Assembly: GCA_017654935.2 (NCBI GenBank)
Contig: CM065690.1
Span: forward strand, 4,761,425-4,825,424
Direction of reading: 5' to 3'
DNA length: 64,000 nucleotides
Origin: Phymorhynchus buccinoides
Lineage: Eukaryota > Mollusca > Gastropoda > Neogastropoda > Raphitomidae
Under the pieces are notes generated by a model. The model worked only from the letters and a program-made list of their open reading frames with translations, did no database searches and was not told the origin of the DNA. Positions 1-10,340 of this stretch are shown here, piece after piece; position 1 is the stretch's first letter, and each line of letters starts with the position of its first letter. Both the position numbers and the translations under genes were made by a program.

Positions 1-458
1 TTGACTGCAGGCCCAGTGACCATGACGATGTCTGTACCAACTCCACTGTCCATTGACTGCAGGCCCAGTGACCATAGCGATGTACTAACTCCACTGTCCA
101 TTGACTGCAGGTCCAGTGACCATGACGATGTACCAACTCCACTGTCCATTGACTGCAGGCCCAGTGACCATGACGATGTACTAACTCCACTGTCCATTGA
201 CTGCAGGTCGAGTGACCATGACGATGTCTGTACTAACTCCATTGTCCATTGACTGCAGGCCCAGTTACCATGACGATGTCTGTACTAACTCCACTGTCCA
301 TTGACTGCAGGTCCAGTGACCATGACGATGTCTGTACTAACTCCACTGTCCATTGACTGCAGGCCCAGTGACCATGACGATGTACTAACTCCACTGCCCA
401 TTGACTGCAGGCCCAGTGACCATGACGATGTACTAACTCCACTGCCCATTGACCGCAG
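1..458 (+). repeat. 48/52-bp minisatellite made of copied 3' splice sites
   Basis: About ten head-to-tail copies begin at 1, 53, 101, 149, 197, 249, 301, 353, 401 and 449; the 52-bp form has an extra CTGT. Most units carry TACTAAC (a consensus branch point), a short pyrimidine-containing stretch, GACTGCAG and then a copy of the first bases of the Ig exon that follows at 459. The last copy contains the acceptor used by that exon. The open frame through the array is a by-product of the unit length. Confidence 0.9.
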
Positions 459-565
459 GCCCAGTTACCTTGGCAGTGTCTCCTGAGGGCAGATCCTGGA
501 AGGAGGGCGATGAGGTCACCCTGACCTGCACTGGCCCCGCCCCCATGAACAGTACCCACACCAAG
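459..565 (+). CDS. Ig-like domain exon (N-terminal half of the domain)
   Basis: The exon follows the acceptor GACCGCAG and encodes 35 codons after two carried bases. It reads PVTLAVSPEGR and then EGDEVTLTC, the typical A-B strand of an immunoglobulin-like domain with the first disulphide cysteine. It ends in THTK at a weak donor, AAG|GTCTGA; without splicing the frame stops at 569-571. The exon starts in phase 1 and ends in phase 0. The second half of an Ig domain lies at 4817-4924 on the same strand, but its phase does not fit directly, so a middle exon is missing or too decayed to see. Such exons belong to secreted or membrane adhesion or immune-type proteins; the exact gene cannot be named. 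The exon could be pseudogenic. Confidence 0.65.
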
Positions 566-711
566 GTCTGAACAGTGGGTACCGACTGATATACATATGT
601 TGTTGTTCTTTTGTTATTACATTATGTAGATTGGTTGATCACTGCTGTCGCTTGCTGCAAATCAACCCTTCTGTTCAAACGACATTGTTGCCTTTGCTCT
701 TGCTTTATATA

Positions 712-1390
712 CTGGCCTCCAAAAGTTAAGGGCCGGCTTCTGTTTTCAGTAGCTTGATATCTATTTATTGTACACTAAGACAACAATGAAGAAAATGGCA
801 AAACTTAGGCTACTCAATAACTTTCCTTCCTGTTGCACGTGCCTGAACCAGTTTTGCAGACATTGCAGTACAGCAACAGCGTTTTCAGGTACGCTTAAAA
901 TGTGGCAAATTCACGAGAATTTCACGAAAGTTTGGTCTCTTTTCGCTGAAGAATCAGGGCTGATGCAGGTTTCTTGCCTATTGCACGTGCAAGGCATGAC
1001 TGTAGTGAACACTGCTGAGCAAAAGTTAGACACGAATGTGTATTTAAGGGCGGCAACCAGAGCTCTCAATAAGCATGCCTCAAAGACAGAGACTGTCAAC
1101 ACTGAATCGCGGACTCCAGGACGGAGTTTCCAGCCGAGAAGTCTCCAGAAGGCTGGGAGTGAGCCACTCCGTCATTCAACGCCTCCAGGAACGCTTCCAG
1201 ACCACCGGAAGTGCAGATGAACGGCCCCGCTCTGGACGCCCAAGAGCAACAAATGGACGTGACGATCGTTTCCTCTAGCTGTTGGCGCTACGTAACCGAA
1301 CCGTGTCCGCCAGGACGTTAAGAAGCAACCTCAGGATGGCAGCTAACGTCAACATAAGCCAAACCACTGTCCGCCGACGCCTTGAAGGGT
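712..1390 (+). mobile_element. Tc1-like element family A, 5' half
   Basis: It starts after a TA at 710-711 with the terminal repeat CTGGCCTCCAAAAGTTAAGG and runs through about 360 bp of leader into a transposase start at 1075. It breaks off near 1390, where an antisense piece of a second Tc1 family begins. A deletion derivative of the same family lies at 47360-47776 and shares the end and leader, which fixes the left boundary. Confidence 0.85.
1075..1390 (+). pseudogene. Tc1/mariner transposase N-terminus, broken
   Basis: The frame starts MPQRQRLSTLNRG and encodes a paired-type helix-turn-helix DNA-binding region with REVSRRLGVSHSVIQRL, followed by the GRPR box (RPRSGRPRAT). A TAG at 1276-1278 interrupts it. 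The same frame then continues with LLALRNRTVSARTL and NISQTTVRRRLEG before the break near 1390. The catalytic DDE domain is absent, so the copy cannot be active. In Tc1 elements this part binds the terminal repeats. Confidence 0.85.
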
Positions 1391-2367
1391 GAAGGCCCCC
1401 CAGACCATTACAGAACCTGCACCAAAGGCCACCTTTCACACTTGGACACGTCAATAAAGCGTTCCCCTGGGCGCCTCCAGACCCTCAGTCGCCGTCGTTG
1501 TGGTTCAGGGTGAAGCGTGATTCATCACTGAACAGGACCTGAGACCATTGCTGACGTGTCCACCTCACGTGACGTCTGCAGAAGGCGCGGCGTGCTGCCC
1601 TGTGGGCTGGAGTTAAGCGTGGCCGTACAGCTGGGCGACGAGAACGGAGGTTAAACCCATGAAGGCGGTTCCGTATGGTCTGCTGGCTGATGTTGATGTT
1701 AGTAGCCACCCTCAGCTGCCTTCGAATGATGCTGGAAGAGGCTGTTCTTGTCTGCAGGGCTTGTCGTTCAATGAGACGATCTTCACGTGGAGTTGTCTTC
1801 TTCGGTCGACCAGATCTGCGTCTTTCATGGACCCTCCCAGTGGCTGTGAAGCGTTGAATCAGTCTGACAATGACCGAGATGGACACCTGAAGTCGCCTGG
1901 CCACTTCTCGCTTGGGAACACCATCTTGGAACCTTGCAACAGCTCGTGTCAATGACAACCATCCTCCACCTGTTGATGTTGCTCAATTTTCGTCGTGGAG
2001 GCATTGTCAAATCAGGCCTAATACTGGTGGTATGTCTTCTTATAAAGCCAAGCAAGAGACAGCATCTCACACATAAACAGTAGTGCTTGCACGTGCATAA
2101 TGGTTTTTCCATCTGGCTTGTGCAATGTGTTCATGCAGAACGATCCAAAACAAGGTCCTTTTTCGCAAGTTTCCGCTTTTTCTTTTGCTGCCAAGCTCAG
2201 TAATAGAGAATCACGTGCAATGTTTCCACTAACACAACATCGCCCACTTACAGCTGAACAAGAATTCATAACAATTTGGCTTGACTGAGAAAAAAATAAC
2301 AGGAGCGAACGGAGTTTATTGCGCACCTGTTTTCTCATAGTGATCCTTAAACTTTTTGTGAGTAGTG
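1391..2367 (-). mobile_element. Tc1-like element family B, 5' half, joined to family A
   Basis: The segment is nearly identical to 3271-4235 of the full family B element nearby. Its outer end is the family B terminus followed by TA at 2368-2369. Its inner end is cut within the transposase and joined to the family A piece near 1390. Small differences, including an altered stretch near 1935-1990, distinguish it from the full copy. Confidence 0.85.
1485..2004 (-). pseudogene. Tc1 transposase N-terminal part, frameshifted
   Basis: The start MPPRRKLS lies at 2004-2002. A scrambled stretch near 1935-1990 shifts the frame. The second frame reads RAVARFQDGVPKREVARRLQ and continues through the GRPKKTTPRE hook to LFSDESRFTLNHNDGD before a stop at 1485. 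It contains the helix-turn-helix region and the first catalytic aspartate (SDES), but the second Asp and the Glu are missing. It is a non-functional copy of the gene at 2832-3874. Confidence 0.8.
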
Positions 2368-2481
2368 TATATATACATGTAGTATGAAAAAAAAATCTCA
2401 GTGAATAGCTGAGCTCCTACCTACTCTTTGAAATGGACTGAAAAGTTTCTGCATTTGAAATGCTTGAATAGTTTGTTTTGA

Positions 2482-2564
2482 AAAACTTTTCTGTGTCCAA
2501 TGTGTGTATTTGTGAACCTCAGAAACAAAACCAGTTAACGTTGACTTGAGTAATGTTCCGTGTT
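2482..2564. repeat. Left arm of an 83-bp inverted repeat (partner 4440-4522)
   Basis: The sequence around CAGAAACAAAACCAGTTAAC matches the reverse complement of 4440-4522 almost base for base. The two arms enclose the intact family B Tc1 element with about 200 bp of unlike sequence inside each arm. It is not part of the Tc1 terminal repeats. Confidence 0.8.
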
Positions 2565-2589
2565 AAAAAATAAAATAAAAATATATATA

Positions 2590-4235
2590 AGCTATCCACA
2601 AAAAGTTAAGGATCACTTGCAAACTAATTCATAACTTTCCAAATAAGAAAGCCAATGCGTTGAATTTTGGCCAACATTTAATTCAATGCTTTAGTGATAA
2701 CGATACACAATTGCCTTCAATTTCGAGCAATCGTTTGGTCTGTACATTTGATCAAAGTGGGTACGTATCGAAATTTGATTTCCCAAAGTCATTGAAATCA
2801 CAAGACAGGGCATTCTGATGCTCCCAAAAGTTCAGTAATGCGTGTATCCGCCATGGCTGTTCTGGCACTCGACGCAGCGAGTCCTCATGGAGTTGACCAG
2901 GGTGGTGAAGATCCTCTGTGGAAGCGCCTGCCACTCAGCCTGCAGCATCTGGTAGAGGTGCTGGGCATCCCTGGGAGGGGGGTGGTTGCTCCTCACTTTG
3001 CGATCCAGCTCATCCCAGACCAGCTCATCCCAGGGTTCTCAATCGGGTTGAGATCGGGACTGCATGCTGGCCACTCCATTCTGTTGACTCCAGACTGCTG
3101 CAGGAAGTCGTTGACCACCCTTGCCCTGTGGGGGCGAGCGTTGTCATCCTGGTAGACAGCCGGCGGTCCCATCTGCTGCAGTGTAGGCACAGCCAGCGGT
3201 CGAAGGATCTCATCCCGGTATCGGAGGCCAGTCAGGTTACCCTGTACATGATACAAGGGTGTTCTGTGGTGAAGGCTGAAGGCCCCCCAGACCATTACAG
3301 AACCTCCACCAAAGGCCACCTTTTCTTGGACAGTGGCGTCAATAAAGCGTTCCCCTGGGCGCCTCCAGACCCTCAGTCGGCCGTCGTTGTGGTTCAGGGT
3401 GAAGCGTGATTCATCACTGAACAGGACCTGGGACCATTGCTGACGTGTCCACCTCACGTGACGTCTGCAGAAGGCGCAGCGTGCTGCCCTATGGGCTGGA
3501 GTTAAGCGTGGCCGTACAGCTGGGCGACGAGAACGGAGGTTAAACCCATGAAGGCGGTTCCGTATGGTCTGCTGGCTGATGTTGATGTTAGTAGCCACCC
3601 TCAGCTGCCTTCGAATGATGCTGGAAGAGGCTGTTCTTGTCTGCAGGGCTTGTCGTTCAATGAGACGATCTTCACGTGGAGTTGTCTTCTTCGGTCGACC
3701 AGATCTGCGTCTTTCATGGACCCTCCCAGTGGCTGTGAAGCGTTGAATCAGTCTGACAATGACCGAGATGGACACCTGAAGTCGCCTGGCCACTTCTCGC
3801 TTGGGAACACCATCTTGGAACCATGCAACAGCTCGTCCCCTATCCAACTCGCTCAATTTTCGTCGTGGAGGCATTGTCAAATCAGGCCTAATACTGGTGG
3901 TATGTCTTCTTATAAAGCCAAGCAAGAGACAGCATCTCACACTAAACAGCAGTGCTTGCACGTGCATAATGGTTTTTCCATCTGGCTTGTGCAATGTGTT
4001 CATGCAGAACGATCCAAAACAAGGTCCTTTTTCGCAAGTTTCCGCTTTTTCTTTTGCTGCCAAGCTCAGTAATAGAGAATCACGTGCAATGTTTCCACTA
4101 ACACAACATCGCCCACTTACAGCTGAACAAGAATTCATAACAATTTGGCTTGACTGAGAAATAAATAACAGGAGCGAACGGAGTTTATTGCGCACCTGTT
4201 TTCTCATAGTGATCCTTAACTTTTTGTGAGTAGTG
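2590..4235 (-). mobile_element. Tc1-like element family B, full length (1646 bp)
   Basis: Both ends are visible: imperfect terminal inverted repeats sharing CACAAAAAGTTAAGGATCAC, bounded by TA at 2588-2589 and 4236-4237. One transposase gene lies on the minus strand. The length is normal for Tc1 elements. Confidence 0.9.
2832..3874 (-). pseudogene. Tc1 transposase, near full length with one frameshift
   Basis: Translation starts at MPPRRKLSELDRGR (3874) and runs 293 codons to a stop at 2993. The second half continues in another frame as RKVRSNHPPPRD and QAEWQALPQRIF, ending in a stop at 2832-2834. Total length is about 347 codons, normal for Tc1. Visible parts in order are a paired helix-turn-helix, the GRPKKT hook, the first catalytic Asp (LFSDESRF), a glycine-rich GGGSVMVWGAF, the second Asp (YQDDNARPHRA) and the catalytic Glu (SPDLNPIEN). 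The break lies just after that Glu, at a local duplication of TGGGATGAGCTGG near 3003-3035. The enzyme would cut and paste the element at TA sites, but this copy is probably dead. The longer upstream ORF extension to 4327 is leader, not protein. Confidence 0.9.
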
Positions 4236-4439
4236 TATATAAATTGTGTTGATTTACTTTTTCTCCCAATGGGCAAGGGACAGTGCCTTATGCAAAGACA
4301 GCTGTTTCGACCTAGTGAAGGTCTCATCAGTTTACATGATCGGCCTGCAATTTGACTGTCCAGTGGATGTCAACTTGAGCCAGAAGACATTCTACAAAAG
4401 AATGGTGTCTTCTTTGCACCAAATCGAAAATCCACAATA

Positions 4440-4522
4440 AACACGGAACATTACTCAAAGTTAACGTTAACTGGTTTTGTTTCTGAGGTTCACAAATACA
4501 GACATTGGACACAGAAAAGTTT
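4440..4522. repeat. Right arm of the 83-bp inverted repeat (partner 2482-2564)
   Basis: Reverse complement of 2482-2564. The flanking 4236-4439 and 4523-4660 show no recognisable gene or repeat. Confidence 0.8.
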
Positions 4523-4663
4523 TATCAAAGAGAACGCCATCATTAATGAATCATGAATTGCCACGTCAGTTCATTACACCCCGCTCTATGGCAATGCTTT
4601 TAATAGGCGTTAAAAAAATGTCCTATTGATTTTGAAGATACTTCCTTTGTCTTTTCTGTTGTT

Positions 4664-4729
4664 GCTACTATTGCTGTTGTTGTTGTTAGTGGTTGCTTGT
4701 CTTCTTTTTCCTCCTCCTCCTCCTCCTCC

Positions 4730-4761
<32 letters not shown>

Positions 4762-4815
4762 CTCCTCTTCCTCCTCCTCCCCTCCTCCTCCTCGTCCTCC
4801 CTCTCCTCCTCCTAA
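4664..4815 (+). repeat. CTG/TCC microsatellite
   Basis: A TTG/TTC-type stretch runs into (TCC)n with CTT interruptions. It ends directly at the acceptor of the next Ig exon, so the microsatellite serves as that exon's pyrimidine tract. Poly-Pro, poly-Leu and poly-Glu reading frames here are artefacts. Confidence 0.9.
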
Positions 4816-4816
4816 G

Positions 4817-4924
4817 TCGGCCTGAGGAAAGAGGATTTGGGCATGGAAGTCGTCTGCGGTATTTTGCTCGACGACGTCGAGTACAACCCGGAGCACAGAG
4901 CCAGCGTGACTCTTACCACTGAAG
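4817..4924 (+). CDS. Ig-like domain exon (C-terminal half of the domain)
   Basis: The exon follows CCTAAG, with the (TCC)n tract as polypyrimidine, and ends at donor GAAG|GTCAGT. It encodes LRKEDLGMEVVCGILLDDVE and then YNPEHRASVTLTTE, the E-F-G part of an Ig domain with the second disulphide cysteine (VVCG). It enters and leaves in phase 1, the usual phase for Ig exons. With the exon at 459-565 it appears to make one split Ig domain; the tryptophan-bearing middle is not visible between them. The downstream continuation is lost in repeats and the 500-N gap. Confidence 0.65.
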
Positions 4925-4933
4925 GTCAGTAGG

Positions 4934-5205
4934 GTGTGTGTGTGTGTGTGCTGAATGAATGCCTTAGAACTCTCTCTTCTCTCTCTATCTCTCTCTCTCT
5001 CTTCTCTCTCTCTCTTCTCTCTCTGTCTGTCTGTCTCTCTCTGTGTCCCCCCCTCTCTCTCCCTCTCTCTGTCTCTCTCTATCTCTTTCTCTCTCTCCCC
5101 CCTTCTCTCTCTCTCCCTCCCTCCCTCCACCCTCTCTCTCTCACACACTCTCTCACCCTCTTCTCTCTTCGCTCTACTCTCTCTCTCTCTCTTCTGTATT
5201 GTTGC
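4934..5205 (+). repeat. GT run and CT-rich low complexity
   Basis: A short (GT)n directly after the Ig donor is followed by about 230 bp of CT-rich sequence. There is no gene; 5206-5313 before the gap is also featureless. Confidence 0.9.
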
Positions 5206-5313
5206 CACTGGTTTTGCATGTTTAAAAAAAATGTTTTCCTTGTCATTTTTTGCCTGAGGGCATGGTGTAAAATAGCTGTCTCAGCTTATCCAATTTCCCT
5301 CATTAAAAAGTCG

Positions 5314-5813
5314 NNNNNNNNNNNNNNNNNNNNNNNNNNNNNNNNNNNNNNNNNNNNNNNNNNNNNNNNNNNNNNNNNNNNNNNNNNNNNNNNNNNNNNN
5401 NNNNNNNNNNNNNNNNNNNNNNNNNNNNNNNNNNNNNNNNNNNNNNNNNNNNNNNNNNNNNNNNNNNNNNNNNNNNNNNNNNNNNNNNNNNNNNNNNNNN
5501 NNNNNNNNNNNNNNNNNNNNNNNNNNNNNNNNNNNNNNNNNNNNNNNNNNNNNNNNNNNNNNNNNNNNNNNNNNNNNNNNNNNNNNNNNNNNNNNNNNNN
5601 NNNNNNNNNNNNNNNNNNNNNNNNNNNNNNNNNNNNNNNNNNNNNNNNNNNNNNNNNNNNNNNNNNNNNNNNNNNNNNNNNNNNNNNNNNNNNNNNNNNN
5701 NNNNNNNNNNNNNNNNNNNNNNNNNNNNNNNNNNNNNNNNNNNNNNNNNNNNNNNNNNNNNNNNNNNNNNNNNNNNNNNNNNNNNNNNNNNNNNNNNNNN
5801 NNNNNNNNNNNNN
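5314..5813. other. Assembly gap, 500 N
   Basis: Exactly 500 N flanked by low-complexity sequence; the size is a placeholder. Confidence 1.
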
Positions 5814-5946
5814 ACTACTACTACTTGACTACTACTCCCTACTATACTACTACTCTATACTACTACTACTCTACTACTACTCTACTACTACTACTACTAC
5901 TGCTGCTGTGCTGCTGTTGTTGCCCCCCCCTGCTACTACTACTATG

Positions 5947-6042
<96 letters not shown>

Positions 6043-6123
6043 ACTGCTACTACTACTACTGCTGCTGCTGCCTGCTGCTGCTTGCTGCTGCTGCTGCTGC
6101 TACTACTACTACTACTACTACTA

Positions 6124-6172
<49 letters not shown>

Positions 6173-6383
6173 TTGCTGCTGATACTGCTGCTGCTGCTGC
6201 TGCTGCTACTACTACTACTACTTACTACTACAACTACTACTACTACTACTACTACTACTACGACTACTACTACTAACTACTACTACTACTACTACTTACT
6301 ACTACTACCGAGGTACTACCTACTACTATGCACTTAGCACACTTGTTACTGCTGCTACCTGTACACTACTACTACTTACACAC

Positions 6384-6414
<31 letters not shown>

Positions 6415-6480
6415 TACTGCATATACTGCTACTCATCTGTCACACTGCTACTACATACTACTACTATAAATACTGACTGG
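5814..6480 (+). repeat. CTA/CTG trinucleotide array
   Basis: Long (CTA)n tracts are interrupted by CTG blocks. Reading frames give only homopolymers (Tyr, Leu, Thr). Confidence 0.95.
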
Positions 6481-6493
6481 CGCGCTACTGTCC

Positions 6494-7533
6494 CCCCCCC
6501 CCCCCCCTCCCCTTGTTTGACTCGCTACTCACTATGGGATCTACTGCTACTGCTGCTGCTGCCTCTACTACTACTACTGCTAAATATTACTACTACTACT
6601 ACTACTATACTACTACTACTCCTACTACTACAACAACAACAACCACTCCTCTTAACATCCTCCTCCTCCTCCTCATACTCCTCCTCCTCTTCCTCCTCAT
6701 CTTCTTCCTCCTTCTCCTCTTCCTCCTACTCTTCTAGGTCCTCTCCTCCTACATCTTCCCCCTCCTCCTCTTACATCCTACTCCGCCTCATTGTCCTCCT
6801 CCGCCTCACTCCTACTCCTCCTCCTTCTCCTCCTCCTCTCTCCCTCCTCCTCCTCTCCTCTTCCTCCTCCTCCTCCTACTCCTCCTCCTACTCCTCCTCC
6901 TCTTACTCCTCCTCCTCCTCTTACTCCTCCTCTTACTCCTACTCCTCCTCTACTCCTCCTCCTCTTACTCCTCCTCCTCTTACTCCTCCTCCTCCTCCTT
7001 CTTAATCCTCCTCCTCCTCTCCTGCTCCTCCTCCTCCTCTTACTCCTCCTCCTCACGTACTACTCCTCCTCGTACTCCTCCTCCTCCTTCTTAATCTCCT
7101 CCTCCTCCTCCTCTTCCTCCAGTATCCTCCTCTCTAATCCTCCTCCTCTCCGCCTCCTCCTCTTCCTCCTCCTCTTCCTCCTCAGCCTCCTCCTCTTCCT
7201 CTTCCTCCTCTTCCTCCTCCTCCTCCTCCTCACTCCTCCTCCTCCTATTCCTCCTACTCCTCCTCCTCCTCCTCCTCTTACTCCTCCTCCTCCTCTTACT
7301 CCTCCTCCTCCTCCTCCTACTCCTCCTCCTCTTACTCCTCCTCCTATACTCCTCCTCCTCCTACTACTCCTCCTCCTCTTCCTCCTCCTACTCCTCTTGC
7401 TCCTCCTCCTCCTCTTGCTCCTCCTCCTCCTCTTACGCCTCCTCCTCTTACTCCTCCTCCTCCTCCTCCTCTTACTCCTCCTCCTCCTCCTCTTCCTCCT
7501 CCTCCTCTTCCGCCTCCCCCTCTTCCGCCTCCC

Positions 7534-7564
<31 letters not shown>

Positions 7565-7570
7565 CTCCTA
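6494..7570 (+). repeat. Poly-C, CTA and long CCT array
   Basis: A C-run at 6490-6507, short CTA/CAA tracts, then about 0.9 kb of imperfect (TCC)n with TTA interruptions. There is no coding content. Confidence 0.95.
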
Positions 7571-7690
7571 ACGGTCCTAGTAACGGTCTATATGGGGTGG
7601 ATCATGATTGCTTTGACTACTGAATGATGCATGCCAGTTGACAGGGGGAGGCGGACAAAGTCTCACCCCTCTACAGCATTGGTTTGGCTG

Positions 7691-7870
7691 TCCGAGTGTC
7701 GAAAACAGTTACCTAGCATTGTGGCCCCGTCGCCTCTACGTGTCCCACCAGTTCCCTTGCTTGGCGAAGACAGTTACCTAGCATTGTAGCCCCGCCACCA
7801 GTTCCCTTGTCTCGCTTGGCGAAGACAGTTACCTAGCATTGTAGCCCCGCCACCTCTACGTGTCCCCAAT
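7691..7870 (+). repeat. 56-65 bp tandem repeat, three copies
   Basis: ACAGTTACCTAGCATTGT recurs at about 7705, 7770 and 7826 with conserved flanks (CCCGCCACC and TTGGCGAAG). The region 7571-7690 before it holds nothing recognisable. Confidence 0.8.
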
Positions 7871-7999
7871 TTCGTCTGTATGTGTCCCTTGTCTCTCTCT
7901 ACAATACCTCGTTTCTATGTGTCACCGTTTTTATATTATGTTCTCGTCATAATATGTCCATCCGTTTGTATACAACACAAAAACCTAAACCTTAAGGTC

Positions 8000-8600
8000 T
8001 GTGTACACGTTAACATTATTCACAAAATGTCTCTATTTCTCCATGACAACACAGTGTTAGGTCACTCATATTAAAGGTATAGTTAACAATATTCACAAAA
8101 TATCACTATTTTCCCAATGCAACACTCATAATACGACTTACAACTCACTGTGTTGCCATGGGGAAATTGTGATATTTTGTGATTAATTGCTATACGTGTA
8201 CACTCACTTTATGACTTACAGCGCACTGTGTTGCCATGGGGAAATTGTGATATTTTGTGATTAATTGCTATACGTGTACACTCACTTTATGACTTACAGC
8301 GCACTGTGTTGCCATGGGGAAATAGATATATTTCGTGAGTAAATGTTAACGTGTACACATGCCTTTATTACTTACAACTCACTGTGTTGCCATGGAGAAA
8401 TGGTAATACTTTGTGAATATATGTTAAACGTGTACACACACCTTTATGACTTACAGCACACTGTGTTGCCATGGGGAAATATATATATATTTCGTGAGTA
8501 AATTTAACGTGAACACATACCTTTATGACTTACAACTCACTGTGTTGCCATGGAGAAATGGTAATATTTTGTGAATAATTGTTTAACGTGTACACACACC
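8000..8600 (+). repeat. 78-bp satellite with inverted leading copies
   Basis: TGTTGCCATGG recurs every 78 bp at about 8152, 8230, 8308, 8386, 8464 and 8543. Copies 3/5 and 4/6 resemble each other more than their neighbours, giving a 156-bp higher-order unit, while copies 1 and 2 are nearly identical. Two copies in the opposite orientation precede them, at about 8003-8056 and 8085-8130. The region 7871-7999 is featureless. Confidence 0.85.
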
Positions 8601-8604
8601 TTGA

Positions 8605-9055
8605 CCCTAATCCAAACCTCCAAGATAATCTGAAACTGCACCACTATCCCTATCCCTAACCAGAAACCCAAATACTAGCCCTCATCCTTGCCCTATCCCT
8701 AACCCCAAATACTATCCCTCACCCTCGCCCTATCCCTAACCATAAACCCAAATACTATCCCTCGCCTTATCCTTAACCATAAACCCAAATACTATCCCTT
8801 ACCCTTGCCCTATCCCTAACCATAAACCCAAATACTATCCCTCACCCTCGCCCTATCCCTAACCATAAACCCAAATACTATCCCTCGCCTTATCCCTAAC
8901 CATAAACCCAAATACTATCCCTTACCCTTTCCCTAACCATAAACCCAAATACTATCCCTTACCCTTGCCCTATCCCTAACCATAAACCCAAATACTATCC
9001 CTCACCCTATCCCTAACCATAAACCCAAATACTATCCCTCACCCTATCCCTAAAC
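8605..9055 (-). repeat. Telomere-like degenerate minisatellite
   Basis: CTATCCCTAACCATAAACCC and shorter variants alternate over about 450 bp. The core CCCTAACC is one step from the animal telomere repeat, but spacing is irregular at roughly 18, 25 and 43 bp. It is internal, so it is not a chromosome end. The region 9056-9385 shows no recognisable gene. Confidence 0.85.
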
Positions 9056-9388
9056 CGAGCAAACAACGAGGGGTAATTGACGATTTTCGGAAAAAAATAC
9101 GGGAGAGCTCTTCGTGAAAATTATAATTGTTTACCTCGACTTACTCGGTCAAATACCATAGCAACAATGGCGTGGAAGAGTGAAGCGAAGCGAGTGAACG
9201 ATTTGCAAACATTTTCAATGGAAAGAGGGGTTACAAACTGATCTAACTTGCAAAACGTCGAGAACTCACAAAAAAAAAAAAAAATTGAGATTGACCTAGA
9301 TGGCTTGTTAGAGAAAAACGGAGTGTGTCTAGACCTAGATCTACTCAAACGCAGCATGTTCGGAAGGTGATTGTTACCATTTGGGGAG

Positions 9389-9572
9389 GCAATTGCTATC
9401 ATACAGTCTTGACATCTGTAGGGTCCCCCTTACCACAAATGCTGCACAATAAGGGGTACCATTATAAACAATATGTTAACGGACAGACAGTTACCACATT
9501 CAGATTGCTATCATGCATTTTTGGAAAGGGGTGATTCTACAGATGTAACAAAAATACATGATAGCAATTGCT
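9389..9572. mobile_element. Short foldback (MITE-like), about 185 bp
   Basis: GCAATTGCTATCAT followed by ACATCTGTAG near 9389-9428 reappears as its reverse complement near 9529-9572. The inverted arms are about 40 bp with a spacer of about 100 bp. No transposase or clear target duplication was seen. Confidence 0.55.
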
Positions 9573-9684
9573 GTCTTTATGGTTACTAATGTCCCATATG
9601 CGCCTGTTTCAGGCCGCATGACGTTAAACGGACTTTCATTCATATATTTAGCTATTTTGGTATTTGGTACTTTATAATCATCAC

Positions 9685-9745
9685 AGAGGAATTCGGGTTG
9701 TTCCCACCTGGAGAGCACGTCGCAGCCAGAGTCGCGCCACTTAAA
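9685..9745 (-). repeat. SINE fragment (same tail as 16117)
   Basis: AATTCGGGTTGTTCCCACC and GAGAGCACGTCGC resemble the start of the SINE copy at 16117-16600. Only about 60 bp is present. Confidence 0.55.
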
Positions 9746-9799
9746 TTTTTGTGTGTGCATACGATTGATGAGGAAGGAAGGTGTGTGAGTGTGTGTTTA

Positions 9800-9960
9800 T
9801 TTATTTATTTAAGAAAATTTATATAGCGCTTCACCTTTAAGCTCTAAGCGCTTTACAATTGCCCTAAAATTATTCATATTAAAAACAACCGCTTACATAC
9901 CTCCACACTATCCTTCACATTCTTACCTCATCACATTAAATCCACTCACACATTCACACG

Positions 9961-10000
<40 letters not shown>
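9800..10000 (+). repeat. Dispersed TATATAGCGC...GCGCTTTACA repeat with CA microsatellite
   Basis: TTTATATAGCGC followed by AAGCGCTTTACA, then an A/C-rich tail ending in (CA)n at 9964-9997. A second copy with the same order lies at 18985-19187. The region 10001-10340 holds no recognised feature. Confidence 0.65.
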
Positions 10001-10002
<2 letters not shown>

Positions 10003-10340
10003 ATGCGCACACAAAGAAATGTGTACATATTAAACTAAATATAAATAAAATACATATACATAATAAAATAACAATTTACAATCAGATTACATTAATTAAA
10101 AAAAATAATCAATTTCCATAAACAAGTTACACATTCACAATGACCGCAACCTCCACCAAACCCGATTACGATACCAATTTTTAGAAATGATTGGCATCGT
10201 AATCAGCTTTGGTAGAGGGGCGTTAATTCGAAAGAGAGTTATCCCCCTTTGTTCAATCTCGTTATCCCCTCTCTCTTGGCCTCACTAGTTCATTATTTAA
10301 ATAAACACAGTGATGTTGTCGTTCCCGTTTGATTTCTTAC

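Noticed and set aside
768..1220. 150-codon ORF starting MYTKTTMKKMAKL
   Set aside because: It runs through the non-coding leader of a Tc1 element and out of frame with the transposase. A partial copy at 47372-47716 is the same leader.
3548..4157. Plus-strand ORFs across the Tc1 element
   Set aside because: They are antisense shadows of the transposase, duplicated at 1659-1955 because the element is.
4600..7627. Long ORFs rich in Leu, Ser, Pro, Glu or Tyr
   Set aside because: They are direct translations of TCC, CT and CTA repeats, and one runs through the N gap.
8605..9055. Telomere
   Set aside because: The CCCTAACC units are degenerate and irregular and lie between ordinary sequences.
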